Source: a virus
Strand: one strand, 5' to 3'
DNA length: 24,281 nt
IMG/VR virus record: IMGVR_UViG_3300030385_000589
Span: 1-24,281 of that record
Each line of letters opens with the position of its first letter. Positions within the stretch are counted from its first letter, which is position 1. The translations under genes were made by a program, and so were the position numbers. Below, one piece after another: positions 13,044 through 19,731 of this stretch. A model generated the notes under the pieces. That model did not search any database. It was given only the letters and a program-made list of their open reading frames with translations, and was not told where the DNA came from.

Positions 13044-13685
13044 TTAAAAGGGTGCATCTTTATCACTATCTAATCCTAGCTTTTTAGCTAGCTTTAATTT
13101 CTCAGGGCTTAACTCTTCACCTTTCGCTGTGGTAATATCCTCAAACTCTGGTGTCATTTTCATTTCGTCTTTTATGAAATCAGGGAGGGTTTCAAACTTT
13201 TCTAAATCCCAATTCTCATTATAGTCTAAAATAAAAATATCGTTAATTCCTTTCTCTGCTTTCACTCCTTTAGGTACTCCAGAAAGTGAGCTAATATTGG
13301 CATAAGATTTTCCATTTTTGCTTTCCTTATGAATCACACCCAAACTACAAGCAACCCCGATTAAATTTAAGATGTCGAAATCTCTAGCCTCGGCCTCAGT
13401 AAAGGTTTTACCTCTCCAGCTTTCAAGATCCTTTCTTAAATTAGCTTTCTCATGCATAGACAAAGTATATTCTTTAGAGATCACCATTGGCTCCATCTCT
13501 CCAGGCTTAAACTCTCTCATTTCTGCTGGTATCTCAAAAGTTAATCTAACCTTATCTGTTTCTTTAACTTCACCTTGATACTCCCAAGTGACCGTACCCA
13601 CATGGATCATTGAGTAACATCTGGCTATGTGCGTTCCAGATGGTACTTTCTCTCTATTGCTCTCTTTTACTTTTGCTTTAATCAT
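13044..13685 (-). CDS. Putative single-stranded DNA-binding protein
   Basis: 213 residues. The core is beta-rich: GTHIARCYSMIHVGTVTWEY, VRLTFEIPAEM, ISKEYTLSMHEKANLRKDLE, SWRGKTF, NLIGVACSLGVIHKE and SYANISSLSGVPKG. This order is typical of an OB-fold phage SSB/DUF669-like family. The protein ends in LGLDSDKDAPF: an acidic tail closing in Pro-Phe, the tip that SSB proteins use to recruit replication and repair partners. It is placed among early genes upstream of the initiator and loader. Binding to ssDNA is inferred from fold pattern and tail, not from a search. Confidence 0.7.
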   Translation of the reverse strand: MIKAKVKESNREKVPSGTHIARCYSMIHVGTVTWEYQGEVKETDKVRLTFEIPAEMREFKPGEMEPMVISKEYTLSMHEKANLRKDLESWRGKTFTEAEARDFDILNLIGVACSLGVIHKESKNGKSYANISSLSGVPKGVKAEKGINDIFILDYNENWDLEKFETLPDFIKDEMKMTPEFEDITTAKGEELSPEKLKLAKKLGLDSDKDAPF

Positions 13686-13831
13686 TACCTTAATTTATTG
13701 GTTTGTGGGTTTCTTTTAGGCGTTCCCGTATTCCTTTTACCATAATGAAATGAATCATCTAAATATTTACTTTGTTCTTTTTCTAAGCTCTGCTCCTGGA
13801 GCCTTAAAAACTCTCTGCTACTTTTGCTCAT
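13685..13831 (-). CDS. Small basic protein (48 residues)
   Basis: The ATG at 13829-13831 overlaps the end of the upstream gene by 14 bases, and the TAA at 13685-13687 overlaps the SSB-like ATG by one base (TAATG). The product begins MSKSSREFLRLQEQSLEKEQ and ends in a basic, disordered-looking tail (GKRNTGTPKRNPQTNKLR). Tight coupling at both ends argues that it is translated. The function is unknown; it may be an SSB partner or only keep ribosomes flowing into the SSB-like gene. Confidence 0.65.
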   Translation of the reverse strand: MSKSSREFLRLQEQSLEKEQSKYLDDSFHYGKRNTGTPKRNPQTNKLR

Positions 13832-14147
13832 TGTCTATAAGTTTTTTGAGTGCTCTTTCTTTTATGAAGATTGCAGCCCCTCTGTGAGTAATTGATAAGC
13901 TCATGAAAGTGTTTACATTCATTTTTAAAGCTCTCGAGTTGTTTTCTTTTACAACTTTCTGGCTATCCTTTCCGATCAGTAAAACATGAAATTTGTTATA
14001 CTTCTGTGGAAGGTGGGAGTGTAATTCGTCTGTAAGTTTTATCACTTCATAATCACCTTTTAAAATCTCCTTTACGTGTGCAAGTGTTTCTATTTCTTGC
14101 TGCTGAATAGTTCCATTTAGGAACCATATTACGGGTGCTGAATTCAT
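13818..14147 (-). CDS. Phage early protein of unknown function
   Basis: 109 residues, alternating strands and helices: APVIWFLNGTIQQQEIETLA, HVKEILKGDYEVIKLTDELH, KFHVLLIGKDSQKVVKE, then ITHRGAAIFIKERALKKLI. It looks like a small alpha/beta domain. The start overlaps the upstream stop by 4 bases (ATGA). It lies in the run of short early genes that leads to the SSB-like protein. I do not recognise the family. Confidence 0.65.
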   Translation of the reverse strand: MNSAPVIWFLNGTIQQQEIETLAHVKEILKGDYEVIKLTDELHSHLPQKYNKFHVLLIGKDSQKVVKENNSRALKMNVNTFMSLSITHRGAAIFIKERALKKLIDNEQK

Positions 14148-14344
14148 GAGTAATAAATTTCTAAGTGAATTTTTTGGCGTTGTATTTCTATATCCAGGAG
14201 GGTGCAGCCTATATTGTCCTCTCCTACTTTCAAAGTGAAATTACTTACCATATTCTCACAGCTTGTAATTTGCTCCTTTGTTATGGATGTCCAAATAATT
14301 CTCATTATTTGCAAAACCTCCTCTTTATTGGTTAAGGTGCTCAT
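14144..14344 (-). CDS. Small protein of unknown function (66 residues)
   Basis: I chose the ATG at 14342-14344 (MSTLTNKEEVLQIMRIIWTS), which overlaps the previous stop in an ATGA, over a farther upstream ATG that would run 52 bases into the preceding gene. The product has an N-terminal helix, then SCENMVSNFTLKVGED, NIGCTLLDIEIQRQKIHLEI: a strand-rich end. The same ATGA arrangement links it to the next gene. No motif is visible. Confidence 0.65.
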   Translation of the reverse strand: MSTLTNKEEVLQIMRIIWTSITKEQITSCENMVSNFTLKVGEDNIGCTLLDIEIQRQKIHLEIYYS

Positions 14345-14511
14345 GAGTTTAAAGTTTTCATTTTTAAATTCGTTAGCTTGCTTTCTGCTAGCCACCTATT
14401 AGCTCCTATTTCATCACATAACTCTATGCACTTGTTTGCTCTCTTTATCTGAATAGCAAAATCTTCTTCTAGGTATTTTAATTCAAGCTCTACTCTGTTA
14501 ATCTTTCCCAT
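14341..14511 (-). CDS. Small helical protein (56 residues)
   Basis: The start is taken at 14509-14511 (MGKINRVELELKYLEEDFAI), because the leader AAAAACATAAACATG fits the A-rich starts used here; the longer ORF would run into the upstream hairpin and gene. The rest is helical (IKRANKCIELCDEIGANRWL) and ends with a basic tail. It is the first gene after the hairpin at 14540-14556, so it may begin a new translation unit. The function is unknown. Confidence 0.6.
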   Translation of the reverse strand: MGKINRVELELKYLEEDFAIQIKRANKCIELCDEIGANRWLAESKLTNLKMKTLNS

Positions 14512-14539
14512 GTTTATGTTTTTATTGGTTTTTAAAAGT

Positions 14540-14556
14540 GGGGGAATTTCACCCCC
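14540..14556 (-). terminator. GC-rich hairpin between early genes (terminator or attenuator)
   Basis: GGGGG (14540-14544) and CCCCC (14552-14556) form a compact stem with a 7-base loop, conspicuous in this AT-rich DNA. On the plus strand it is followed by eight T; on the minus strand by ACTTTTAAAAA, a weaker tail. It separates the 68-residue first early gene from the rest of the early transcript and may reduce read-through. Confidence 0.45.
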
Positions 14557-14563
14557 GTTTTTT

Positions 14564-14770
14564 TTATCTAAAGTCTTTTTTGAAGTGTATTTTTGTAGGT
14601 ATGCCTTTTTCGTTTCTCTCACTACCTACCAAATAATAAACTCCTTCTGTTTTTTGTTGGTATATTTCAACTTCACTTGGTTCTAATCCTAGCTGCATCT
14701 CACATTCCATTTTAGCTGTTCCCATTATGAAATACATATCTGATTTTTGCTGTTCTGTAAATTTTGACAT
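14564..14770 (-). CDS. First early gene: small protein of unknown function
   Basis: 68 residues: helix MSKFTEQQKSDMYFIMGTAK and EMQLGLEPSEVEIYQQKTEG, then strands GVYYLVGSERNEK and IPTKIHFKKDFR. It is the first gene after a 131-base gap with a TATATTTG box and is closed by a GC-rich hairpin, so it may be expressed early and more strongly than its neighbours. No family is recognised. Confidence 0.65.
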   Translation of the reverse strand: MSKFTEQQKSDMYFIMGTAKMECEMQLGLEPSEVEIYQQKTEGVYYLVGSERNEKGIPTKIHFKKDFR

Positions 14771-14802
14771 TTTTAAAAGTTTTATTGGTTTGCAATTATA
14801 TT

Positions 14803-14810
14803 CAAATATA
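14803..14810 (-). promoter_or_regulatory. Candidate early promoter -7 box (TATATTTG)
   Basis: TATATTTG on the minus strand matches the Bacteroidota TAnnTTTG box, 33 bases before the first early ATG. The 131-base gap is strongly AT-rich. A plus-strand TATTTTTG (14849-14856) and the words TTTACA and TAGAACA, also seen at 8001-8016, suggest a shared regulatory element. No convincing -33 TTTG was found. Confidence 0.4.
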
Positions 14811-14901
14811 ACACTTTATTTACATTAGAACACATAAAAAAGCATATTTATTTTTGTAAATATTCACTATAGGCTCTTAATAAGTAGACGGGATAAGGGT
14901 T

Positions 14902-15204
14902 TTACTCCTTTTCAAAAACTGTAAATAATATTGGAATAATAGAAAGAGCTGCTAAAATAAGGTTGTAATGATTCACACCATTAAGCTCGATATCTCCAAA
15001 AGCTGCTGCTGCCAAAATACCCGTTACCGTTCTTTTCGAGCTGAGTTTACCTTTCTTATCCTTTAACACCCCAAAGAGAGCTGTAAGCATAGAAAGAGAT
15101 CCTTTTAATATTCCCATATTATTTTTAATACTAAATGCCTTAGAAACGATCTGAGGCCGTTTAAATAGGTTCCTTATACTGAACTTCTTTTTAGTGCTTT
15201 CCAC
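14902..15204 (-). CDS. Small membrane protein of the lysis block (GTG start)
   Basis: 100 residues. A basic N-terminus (ESTKKKFSIRNLFKRPQIVS) is followed by hydrophobic segments near 30-47 (MGILKGSLSMLTALFGVL), 58-70 (RTVTGILAAAAFG) and 81-97 (NLILAALSIIPILFTVF), so two or three membrane spans. The start is GTG, 14 bases inside the end of the preceding small gene. With the M15 peptidase upstream, it could be a holin, antiholin or spanin-like partner. It is the last gene of the late transcript before the 131-base gap. Confidence 0.6.
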   Translation of the reverse strand: MESTKKKFSIRNLFKRPQIVSKAFSIKNNMGILKGSLSMLTALFGVLKDKKGKLSSKRTVTGILAAAAFGDIELNGVNHYNLILAALSIIPILFTVFEKE

Positions 15205-15361
15205 CAGTGTTTTTTCTGTTAGGAATTAGCGTATCTACTATCCTTTTTATAAGGTTGTAAATTGAATTGTCCTTTTCGCTCGGTGTTAATCTCACAATCA
15301 ACTCAAAAATAACAAGGGCCACACTAATGATCTCCCAAAGGTTTTCTGTAATAATATCCAT
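15191..15361 (-). CDS. Small single-span membrane protein (56 residues)
   Basis: The frame runs from an ATG at 15359-15361 to a TAA at 15191. It encodes MDIITENLWEIISVALVIFE, with a membrane span at about 8-25, then a short charged part (RLTPSEKDNSIYNLIKRIVD) and a basic end. It fills the space between the endolysin and the GTG-started gene, overlapping the latter by 14 bases. Size and position fit a holin or antiholin. Coding is supported by the tight overlap and membrane-protein composition. Confidence 0.6.
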   Translation of the reverse strand: MDIITENLWEIISVALVIFELIVRLTPSEKDNSIYNLIKRIVDTLIPNRKNTGGKH

Positions 15362-15376
15362 AATTCTAATTTTTAA

Positions 15377-15766
15377 TTAATTTCTTGTTGTATTGTTCCA
15401 CCTTGCTCTGGTTTCTCTAATATCGTAATGTACAAAAGTATTATAAATTCCTATTCCTCCATCTAAAACATAACCAAACTGAGTGAGCACCTCTAAAGTC
15501 CTAAATAACCCCTCTGCGCTCAAATCTGAGGGGTTTAAGTCTGCCGCCTTACCTAATAGGTGTTGGCTGTTTTTAGAGCCTCCTATGCGCTTGTTGTGTT
15601 TTGTACATCTGTAGGCACTATTTATGGTAATTGACCTCCCTATGAAATCACGAATATCTTGTAACTCCTCAGCTAATTTTTTAATTTCCCATAAAACTTC
15701 ATCTGGCATTTTGCACCCACACTTACACTCAAACTCTCTAAGCTTAAAATTATTTGTCAATCTCAT
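15377..15766 (-). CDS. M15 family peptidase, phage endolysin
   Basis: 129 residues from the ATG at 15764-15766, chosen because GAAAAGAGAATAATG precedes it and the conserved part starts here; an upstream ATG in the same frame would add 25 unrelated residues overlapping the holin-like gene. It is a Peptidase_M15_3-type domain: NNFKLREFECKCGC, ITINSAYRCTKHNKRIGGSK, then SQHLLGKAADLNP with zinc ligands H69 and D76, and VHYDIR with H113. It cuts peptide cross-bridges of peptidoglycan for host lysis. The upstream gene overlaps it by 17 bases. Confidence 0.88.
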   Translation of the reverse strand: MRLTNNFKLREFECKCGCKMPDEVLWEIKKLAEELQDIRDFIGRSITINSAYRCTKHNKRIGGSKNSQHLLGKAADLNPSDLSAEGLFRTLEVLTQFGYVLDGGIGIYNTFVHYDIRETRARWNNTTRN

Positions 15767-15944
15767 TATTCTCTTTTCTTTTCTTGCACATTTGATATAT
15801 TTTGATAGCTGTATAAACAGCGGACAGGGAGAGCACCACAATTTTTAGCATAGTTTCCACGTTTGTTAAAGTGAAACTAACTGCTCCAGTATTTACCAAA
15901 AGTATGTGGTCAGATAATAGACTACTTAGTACTTTTTGGCTCAT
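15750..15944 (-). CDS. Holin-like small membrane protein
   Basis: 64 residues from the ATG at 15944; a second ATG five codons upstream (15959) would give 69. A polar N-terminus (MSQKVLSSLLSDHILLVNTG) precedes one span (NVETMLKIVVLSLSAVYTAI) and a Lys-rich tail CKKRKENNE. It overlaps the endolysin start by 17 bases. A one-span protein with a basic tail just before an endolysin is probably a holin or a related pore or signal-arrest partner. The call rests on topology and position. Confidence 0.6.
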   Translation of the reverse strand: MSQKVLSSLLSDHILLVNTGAVSFTLTNVETMLKIVVLSLSAVYTAIKIYQMCKKRKENNEIDK

Positions 15945-16035
15945 TTCCTTTCCCAGCATTGCTCTCTTTTTTGTTAAGTTTTAAAAATAATCTAAGTTTC
16001 TTCTCGTTTTCTATTTTTTGCTCTTTTCTGTTCAT
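15922..16035 (-). CDS. Tiny Lys-rich ORF (37 residues), nested before the holin-like gene
   Basis: The ATG at 16033-16035 overlaps the stop of the connector-like gene (ATGA) and the frame ends at a TAG at 15922, inside the start of the holin-like gene in another frame. The product begins MNRKEQKIENEKKLRLFLKL and is very basic. It might be a real peptide, or a coupling ORF whose translation sets holin expression. Very short length keeps confidence low. Confidence 0.4.
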   Translation of the reverse strand: MNRKEQKIENEKKLRLFLKLNKKESNAGKGNEPKSTK

Positions 16036-16553
16036 CCTATTTCCATACCTCCCTCATAGTAAACTGTTCCTTTAATTGGCCACATTTGGTCGTTCGACCT
16101 TCTTACATTATACTCAGGAAATAAGCTGCTATTTGCACATAGATAGTCAATTAATCTCTCACTATAAAACTGTGCGTTATTTCTCTGCTCCTCCACTAAT
16201 CTATCCAGCTCTCCTCTACTTATTGGAGAGCTATCTTCTGAACTGTAAGTGCTAAGACTTCCGTTATTAATCTTGTAAAGCATAGAGGGCAATATTTCCA
16301 ATAAGGCCCAGTGTAAAGTGGCCCTCATAATAAAGTCCTCCAGGAGTGTTTTCTGGTCTGCTGTTAAATTAGCCGCCACAATAGCATCCTGTATTGTTTT
16401 GTAAAGGTTAGTTCCCAAAAGAGGCTGGATCCATTTATCCTGTGCTAAAATAAGTCTGGGCTCCAGAAAAGTAGGGTCTACACTTCCATTAATAGTTGAA
16501 TACCTTTTTATGTATTCTTCATCTATAAATAATACGCTTTGAGGTAATGCCAT
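16032..16553 (-). CDS. Head-tail connector-like protein
   Basis: 173 residues, mostly helical: LPQSVLFIDEEYIKRYSTIN, VDPTFLEPRLILAQDKWIQP, LLGTNLYKTIQDAIVAANLT, MRATLHWALLEILPSMLYKI, then a long helix with SRGELDRLVEEQRNNAQFYS and a C-terminal strand. The order 'FI...I...ID...L.P.I..AQ..I.P.LG..L' is typical of a Bacteroidota phage protein found next to portal or capsid genes and looks like gp6-type connectors that bind below the portal. It follows the portal gene by 2 bases. Confidence 0.6.
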   Translation of the reverse strand: MALPQSVLFIDEEYIKRYSTINGSVDPTFLEPRLILAQDKWIQPLLGTNLYKTIQDAIVAANLTADQKTLLEDFIMRATLHWALLEILPSMLYKINNGSLSTYSSEDSSPISRGELDRLVEEQRNNAQFYSERLIDYLCANSSLFPEYNVRRSNDQMWPIKGTVYYEGGMEIG

Positions 16554-16555
16554 TT

Positions 16556-18475
16556 TTAATCGTTTAAAACTTTAGGATTATAATTCGTAGCCGTTGGGTT
16601 GGTAATCGGAAAACTCGGCCTTCCAAGTACATCTGTAAAGCCATTAGGATTTATTACCTTAAAGTGCTTCATTAAGTCGGCTGGCAAAAATTGCCCTCCT
16701 TTGTAATCCTTTCCAGATATATTGATAGTCCTACCAGCTGGAACACGTTTAAGGAAATAAGTTAATCTCCTCCACTTGTGCCTACAGTTGTAACTCCCTT
16801 TCCATAAAAATATGGAGTAAGTACCAAAGGGCTTATTTGTAGTGGTAAAGCTCATTTGGTTAATATCCTCCTTTCGGTAAAGGTTATTCTTGTAGGTGGT
16901 AATCATTTCCACACAAAACTTTCTACTCGTGCTAATCGGTGCGCCTCCTACATACTCATATCTTATCCTATAAAAACCGCTGTCCATGAAAGAGCTAGCA
17001 TCTGGATCATTCTGAATTGCAAAACTGTAGTTTTTGGAATAGTGGTTGTCTGCCTGGGGTTCTCCATCTACATCCTCCTCATCAATTAATATCCAGTCCT
17101 CCTCAAATTCTGTTCTGTCCTGTCCAATCTTGCTCATTTGCTCCAGCACTCCACTCTCCTCTGTAGGGTTTGGGATATATTTACCCTCACTTTCTTGGCC
17201 CTTTCCATCTTCGCTGAACTCCATTTTAGAAGCACTACAACAATCACCACTTAAATTCTGCTGTGAGCTTATTTCATCTTCATCTAATATTGGAGCATCC
17301 TTTTTTATTAATGTGATAGGTTTTAAGCTCTCAAAATACAAGTCTAAATTTATCCCTACCTCATTTAATAACTTGCTCAATCCTTTTAAAACTATTAATT
17401 GGTAAGGCTGCACCACAGTAGCCTCAAATAACTCAAATGAGGTTCTTAATTCGTCTGCATTATTTCCAAAACCTGAGCTATCTCTTATACCAAACAACAT
17501 TGGGCTTGTTACCCTGTGGCCAATCATTATTTTTTGAGTAACCTCAGTACTTAAAAACTGGTATTGTTTGTCAGCATCCGAAAGAGGGAAAGGGGTCATG
17601 TCTGGAGCTCTGTCCTTTCCATCTGAAAAGGTCATAACAAACTTACCAGCGTTACCCGTTCCACTTAATTCCTTCTTTATCGTTTGCTTTATCTGGTTTC
17701 TTTTTTCAATTCCAGGAACTCCATTATTAAAGTTTATAAGAAAGCTAGGCGCTAAACCATTCTTAATATTATTAAGGTGGTAAATAGCTATCTCCTTATC
17801 CAGCTCTATGTAATTAACAGCCCCTAAATAGTCAGGCTTTGGATAAGTCTTATCTCCTACACTATAACCCTTAACACAAAATAACTGGTTTGGATAAAGC
17901 TGTTTGTCCTCTGGATTAAAAGCAGCTATTTCCAAAGGTGTATATTCCTTTCTTCTGTACTGAGCCCAATCTTCACTATAAAAGTAGGAAATTGGCTCTC
18001 CATCCTCATTAGGCTCTCCAGCTCTTACCTTTTGGAATGGCACATGGTACATTTCAGTAAAAGTTGTTCTATCTAAACTATAAACTACATTCAGATAAAA
18101 CCCGTTGAATACCTTTAAATCTTTAATGCACTTTTTTACTTCATCCTCTCCTAATGTTTCCATAAAGGATTGGAGCCTTAACCATTGGTCTGGTTTTTCA
18201 TCTCGATCTTTAGCATTTAACCCCTCTCCATAGATCATATCTGAGATACCGTTGATTAAAGCAGAATGTACAGCACTATTTCTAGCCAATCCAATTAAAA
18301 AATCTGGGTATAAATTATCCTCTCCATAATTTATCCAACCTCCTCTACTTGAATTCTCTGTAAAATCTTGATCATAATGAGAACTTAACCCAATACCATG
18401 GACTTCTGAAGAGGTAGGGGTTTTGGGTATAGTGCCTTTGTTAATTGTTCTGTTAATTGTTCTTTTATTGGCCAT
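16556..18475 (-). CDS. Portal protein with extra C-terminal Cys/His domain
   Basis: 639 residues. Residues 40-390 match a PBSX-like portal: GWINYGEDNLYPDFLIGLAR, SALINGISDMIYGEGLN, IYHLNNIKNGLAPSFLINFN, LSTEVTQKIMIGHRVTSPML, FGNNADELRTSFELFEATVV. The portal forms the ring at the capsid vertex through which DNA passes. A low-complexity linker (400-470) leads to a second domain: RIRYEYVGGAPISTSRKFC (C521), LYRKEDINQMSF, then FLWKGSYNCRHKWRRLTY with C564, H566 and W568, and SGKDYKGGQFLP. That CxHxW element resembles domains fused to other head proteins in Bacteroidota phages. The gene overlaps its upstream neighbour by 11 bases. Confidence 0.85.
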   Translation of the reverse strand: MANKRTINRTINKGTIPKTPTSSEVHGIGLSSHYDQDFTENSSRGGWINYGEDNLYPDFLIGLARNSAVHSALINGISDMIYGEGLNAKDRDEKPDQWLRLQSFMETLGEDEVKKCIKDLKVFNGFYLNVVYSLDRTTFTEMYHVPFQKVRAGEPNEDGEPISYFYSEDWAQYRRKEYTPLEIAAFNPEDKQLYPNQLFCVKGYSVGDKTYPKPDYLGAVNYIELDKEIAIYHLNNIKNGLAPSFLINFNNGVPGIEKRNQIKQTIKKELSGTGNAGKFVMTFSDGKDRAPDMTPFPLSDADKQYQFLSTEVTQKIMIGHRVTSPMLFGIRDSSGFGNNADELRTSFELFEATVVQPYQLIVLKGLSKLLNEVGINLDLYFESLKPITLIKKDAPILDEDEISSQQNLSGDCCSASKMEFSEDGKGQESEGKYIPNPTEESGVLEQMSKIGQDRTEFEEDWILIDEEDVDGEPQADNHYSKNYSFAIQNDPDASSFMDSGFYRIRYEYVGGAPISTSRKFCVEMITTYKNNLYRKEDINQMSFTTTNKPFGTYSIFLWKGSYNCRHKWRRLTYFLKRVPAGRTINISGKDYKGGQFLPADLMKHFKVINPNGFTDVLGRPSFPITNPTATNYNPKVLND

Positions 18476-18899
18476 TGTAAGCTATTGAGTTGGTTAATGG
18501 TTCTGCATATTCAGTAAAATAGTCCTGTGCCTCTCCAAATAATAAAAGTCCTCTTTCTACAAAGTGAGCTTTGTCTGGATCTGTGAGATCAATATCTATT
18601 TTAATCTCATCTATAGCGTAGCAAAGGTAATTATAATAACCACCAGACTGAATATTTAAGCCTTGATCGGTAGGTAATGCCGATCCGTCTGTGGTAATTT
18701 GAAAAATTCTCCAATATCTTGGGCTTTGCACAATATACTTTTTAGGCACAATTACCTTATGCTCTTTCTGTGTAAGCTGGTCTGTTATTACAAAAATAAC
18801 TCCTAAAATAGAATCTTTAAAAACCCAATCTTTAAAGCGTTCGTTTATTGTACATACCAGTTCTTGATAATAACTATCATTAGGCTTTAGCTGTAACAT
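18465..18899 (-). CDS. Putative phage structural protein
   Basis: 144 residues, beta-rich: LGVIFVITDQLTQKEHKVIV, RYWRIFQITTDGSALP, then GGYYNYLCYAIDEIKIDIDL and VERGLLLFGEAQDYF. The alternation and the YYNYLCYAIDE...VERG pattern resemble virion proteins of flavobacterial phages, perhaps an adaptor or tail component. The start overlaps the stop of the 60-residue gene by one base, and the end overlaps the portal start by 11 bases. No family can be named. Confidence 0.55.
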   Translation of the reverse strand: MLQLKPNDSYYQELVCTINERFKDWVFKDSILGVIFVITDQLTQKEHKVIVPKKYIVQSPRYWRIFQITTDGSALPTDQGLNIQSGGYYNYLCYAIDEIKIDIDLTDPDKAHFVERGLLLFGEAQDYFTEYAEPLTNSIAYNGQ

Positions 18900-19081
18900 T
18901 ATGCTTGGGTTTCTTTGTCCTCGTGCTGGGCTTTCTGCTCCTCTTTTACCTTCTTTGCCTTTACCTCCACAACTACATGAGGGGCCAGTTTTTTAATTAA
19001 CTTGAGGGTTTTCTGGGTGGCGTTTTTAAGGTCTACTTTTTTACTCCCAATATGTACGTTGTCTTTTATTGCTTTTAGCAT
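18899..19081 (-). CDS. Small basic protein of unknown function
   Basis: 60 residues: MLKAIKDNVHIGSKKVDLKN, then ATQKTLKLIKKLAPHVVVEV and a Lys/Glu/Gln-rich tail (KKVKEEQKAQHEDKETQA). It begins directly after the strong terminator at 19094-19134, so it is probably expressed at a lower level than the capsid genes. Small proteins of this kind near portal genes may be assembly cofactors, but there is no motif to support this. Confidence 0.6.
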   Translation of the reverse strand: MLKAIKDNVHIGSKKVDLKNATQKTLKLIKKLAPHVVVEVKAKKVKEEQKAQHEDKETQA

Positions 19082-19093
19082 CTTTTTAAGATT

Positions 19094-19134
19094 AAAAAAA
19101 AAGGGGCACCCAGTAAATAGAAGCCCCTTTTTTT
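19094..19134 (-). terminator. Strong bidirectional terminator after the capsid / tail-tube genes
   Basis: GGGGC (19103-19107) pairs with GCCCC (19123-19127), flanked by nine A and seven T, so the A/T arms extend the stem and supply a T run on both strands. It lies between the putative tail-tube gene and the 60-residue gene and probably cuts most transcripts after the highly expressed capsid and tube genes. Confidence 0.75.
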
Positions 19135-19164
19135 AAAGTTATTTTTATAAAGCTCTCTTATTAA

Positions 19165-19707
19165 TTACGCATAAGCGGGAGCCAAAGTAACTGTTCCGAA
19201 GTTGTCAAAAGGTAGTGTTGCATAACTTTCTAATCTTCTAGCTGGCAGCTTTTCGTTAGCTGAGAAAGTTAAAGTGTAACCATTGGCATCTCCTTTAGCT
19301 TTTCCCGTTGCTGCTGTTCCAGCTGTTAACTCTGCTGAATCGTACTGGCCAATTAACCAGATATTGTCATTGTTATCTAAGACAAAAACACACATTCTTG
19401 ACTGAGCCACGTTAAGAAGCTCCTCCCTGTCTGCTGCTGTTAACTGCATAAGTGAGATATTTACCACTTGGTTCCAGAAAACTGTACCATTATCTACTGA
19501 GCTGGTAATAGTTTCAATAAAATCACCTACCGCTTGGCTTAATTCGTATCTGTAAATTGTAGCAGTTGGTAAAACACTTATTTCCTCTCCAGCGTTGGTA
19601 GTTATTCCAGTAGTGAAGTCAGAGTGTAACCCTAAAAAAACCGTTTTAATTCCTCCAATCTTATCTTTACACTGGAGTAGTCTACCAGTTGTTAATGTAC
19701 AAGGCAT
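19165..19707 (-). CDS. Putative major tail (tube) protein
   Basis: 180 residues. It starts MPCTLTTGRLLQCKDKIGGI and has strands throughout: KTVFLGLHSDF, TATIYRYELSQAVGDFIETI, TVFWNQVVNISLMQLTAADR, EELLNVAQSRMCVFVLDNND, NIWLIGQYDSAELTAGTAAT, then GDANGYTLTFSANEKLPA. The C.DKIGG.K start, a self-complementary beta core and the late NGYTLTF.A.E segment resemble abundant tail-tube-like proteins in marine flavobacterial phages. It lies directly after the major capsid gene and before a strong terminator, which fits high expression. A capsid decoration protein is the alternative. Confidence 0.6.
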   Translation of the reverse strand: MPCTLTTGRLLQCKDKIGGIKTVFLGLHSDFTTGITTNAGEEISVLPTATIYRYELSQAVGDFIETITSSVDNGTVFWNQVVNISLMQLTAADREELLNVAQSRMCVFVLDNNDNIWLIGQYDSAELTAGTAATGKAKGDANGYTLTFSANEKLPARRLESYATLPFDNFGTVTLAPAYA

Positions 19708-19731
19708 CTATTTAATTTTTAAAGGTGAATA

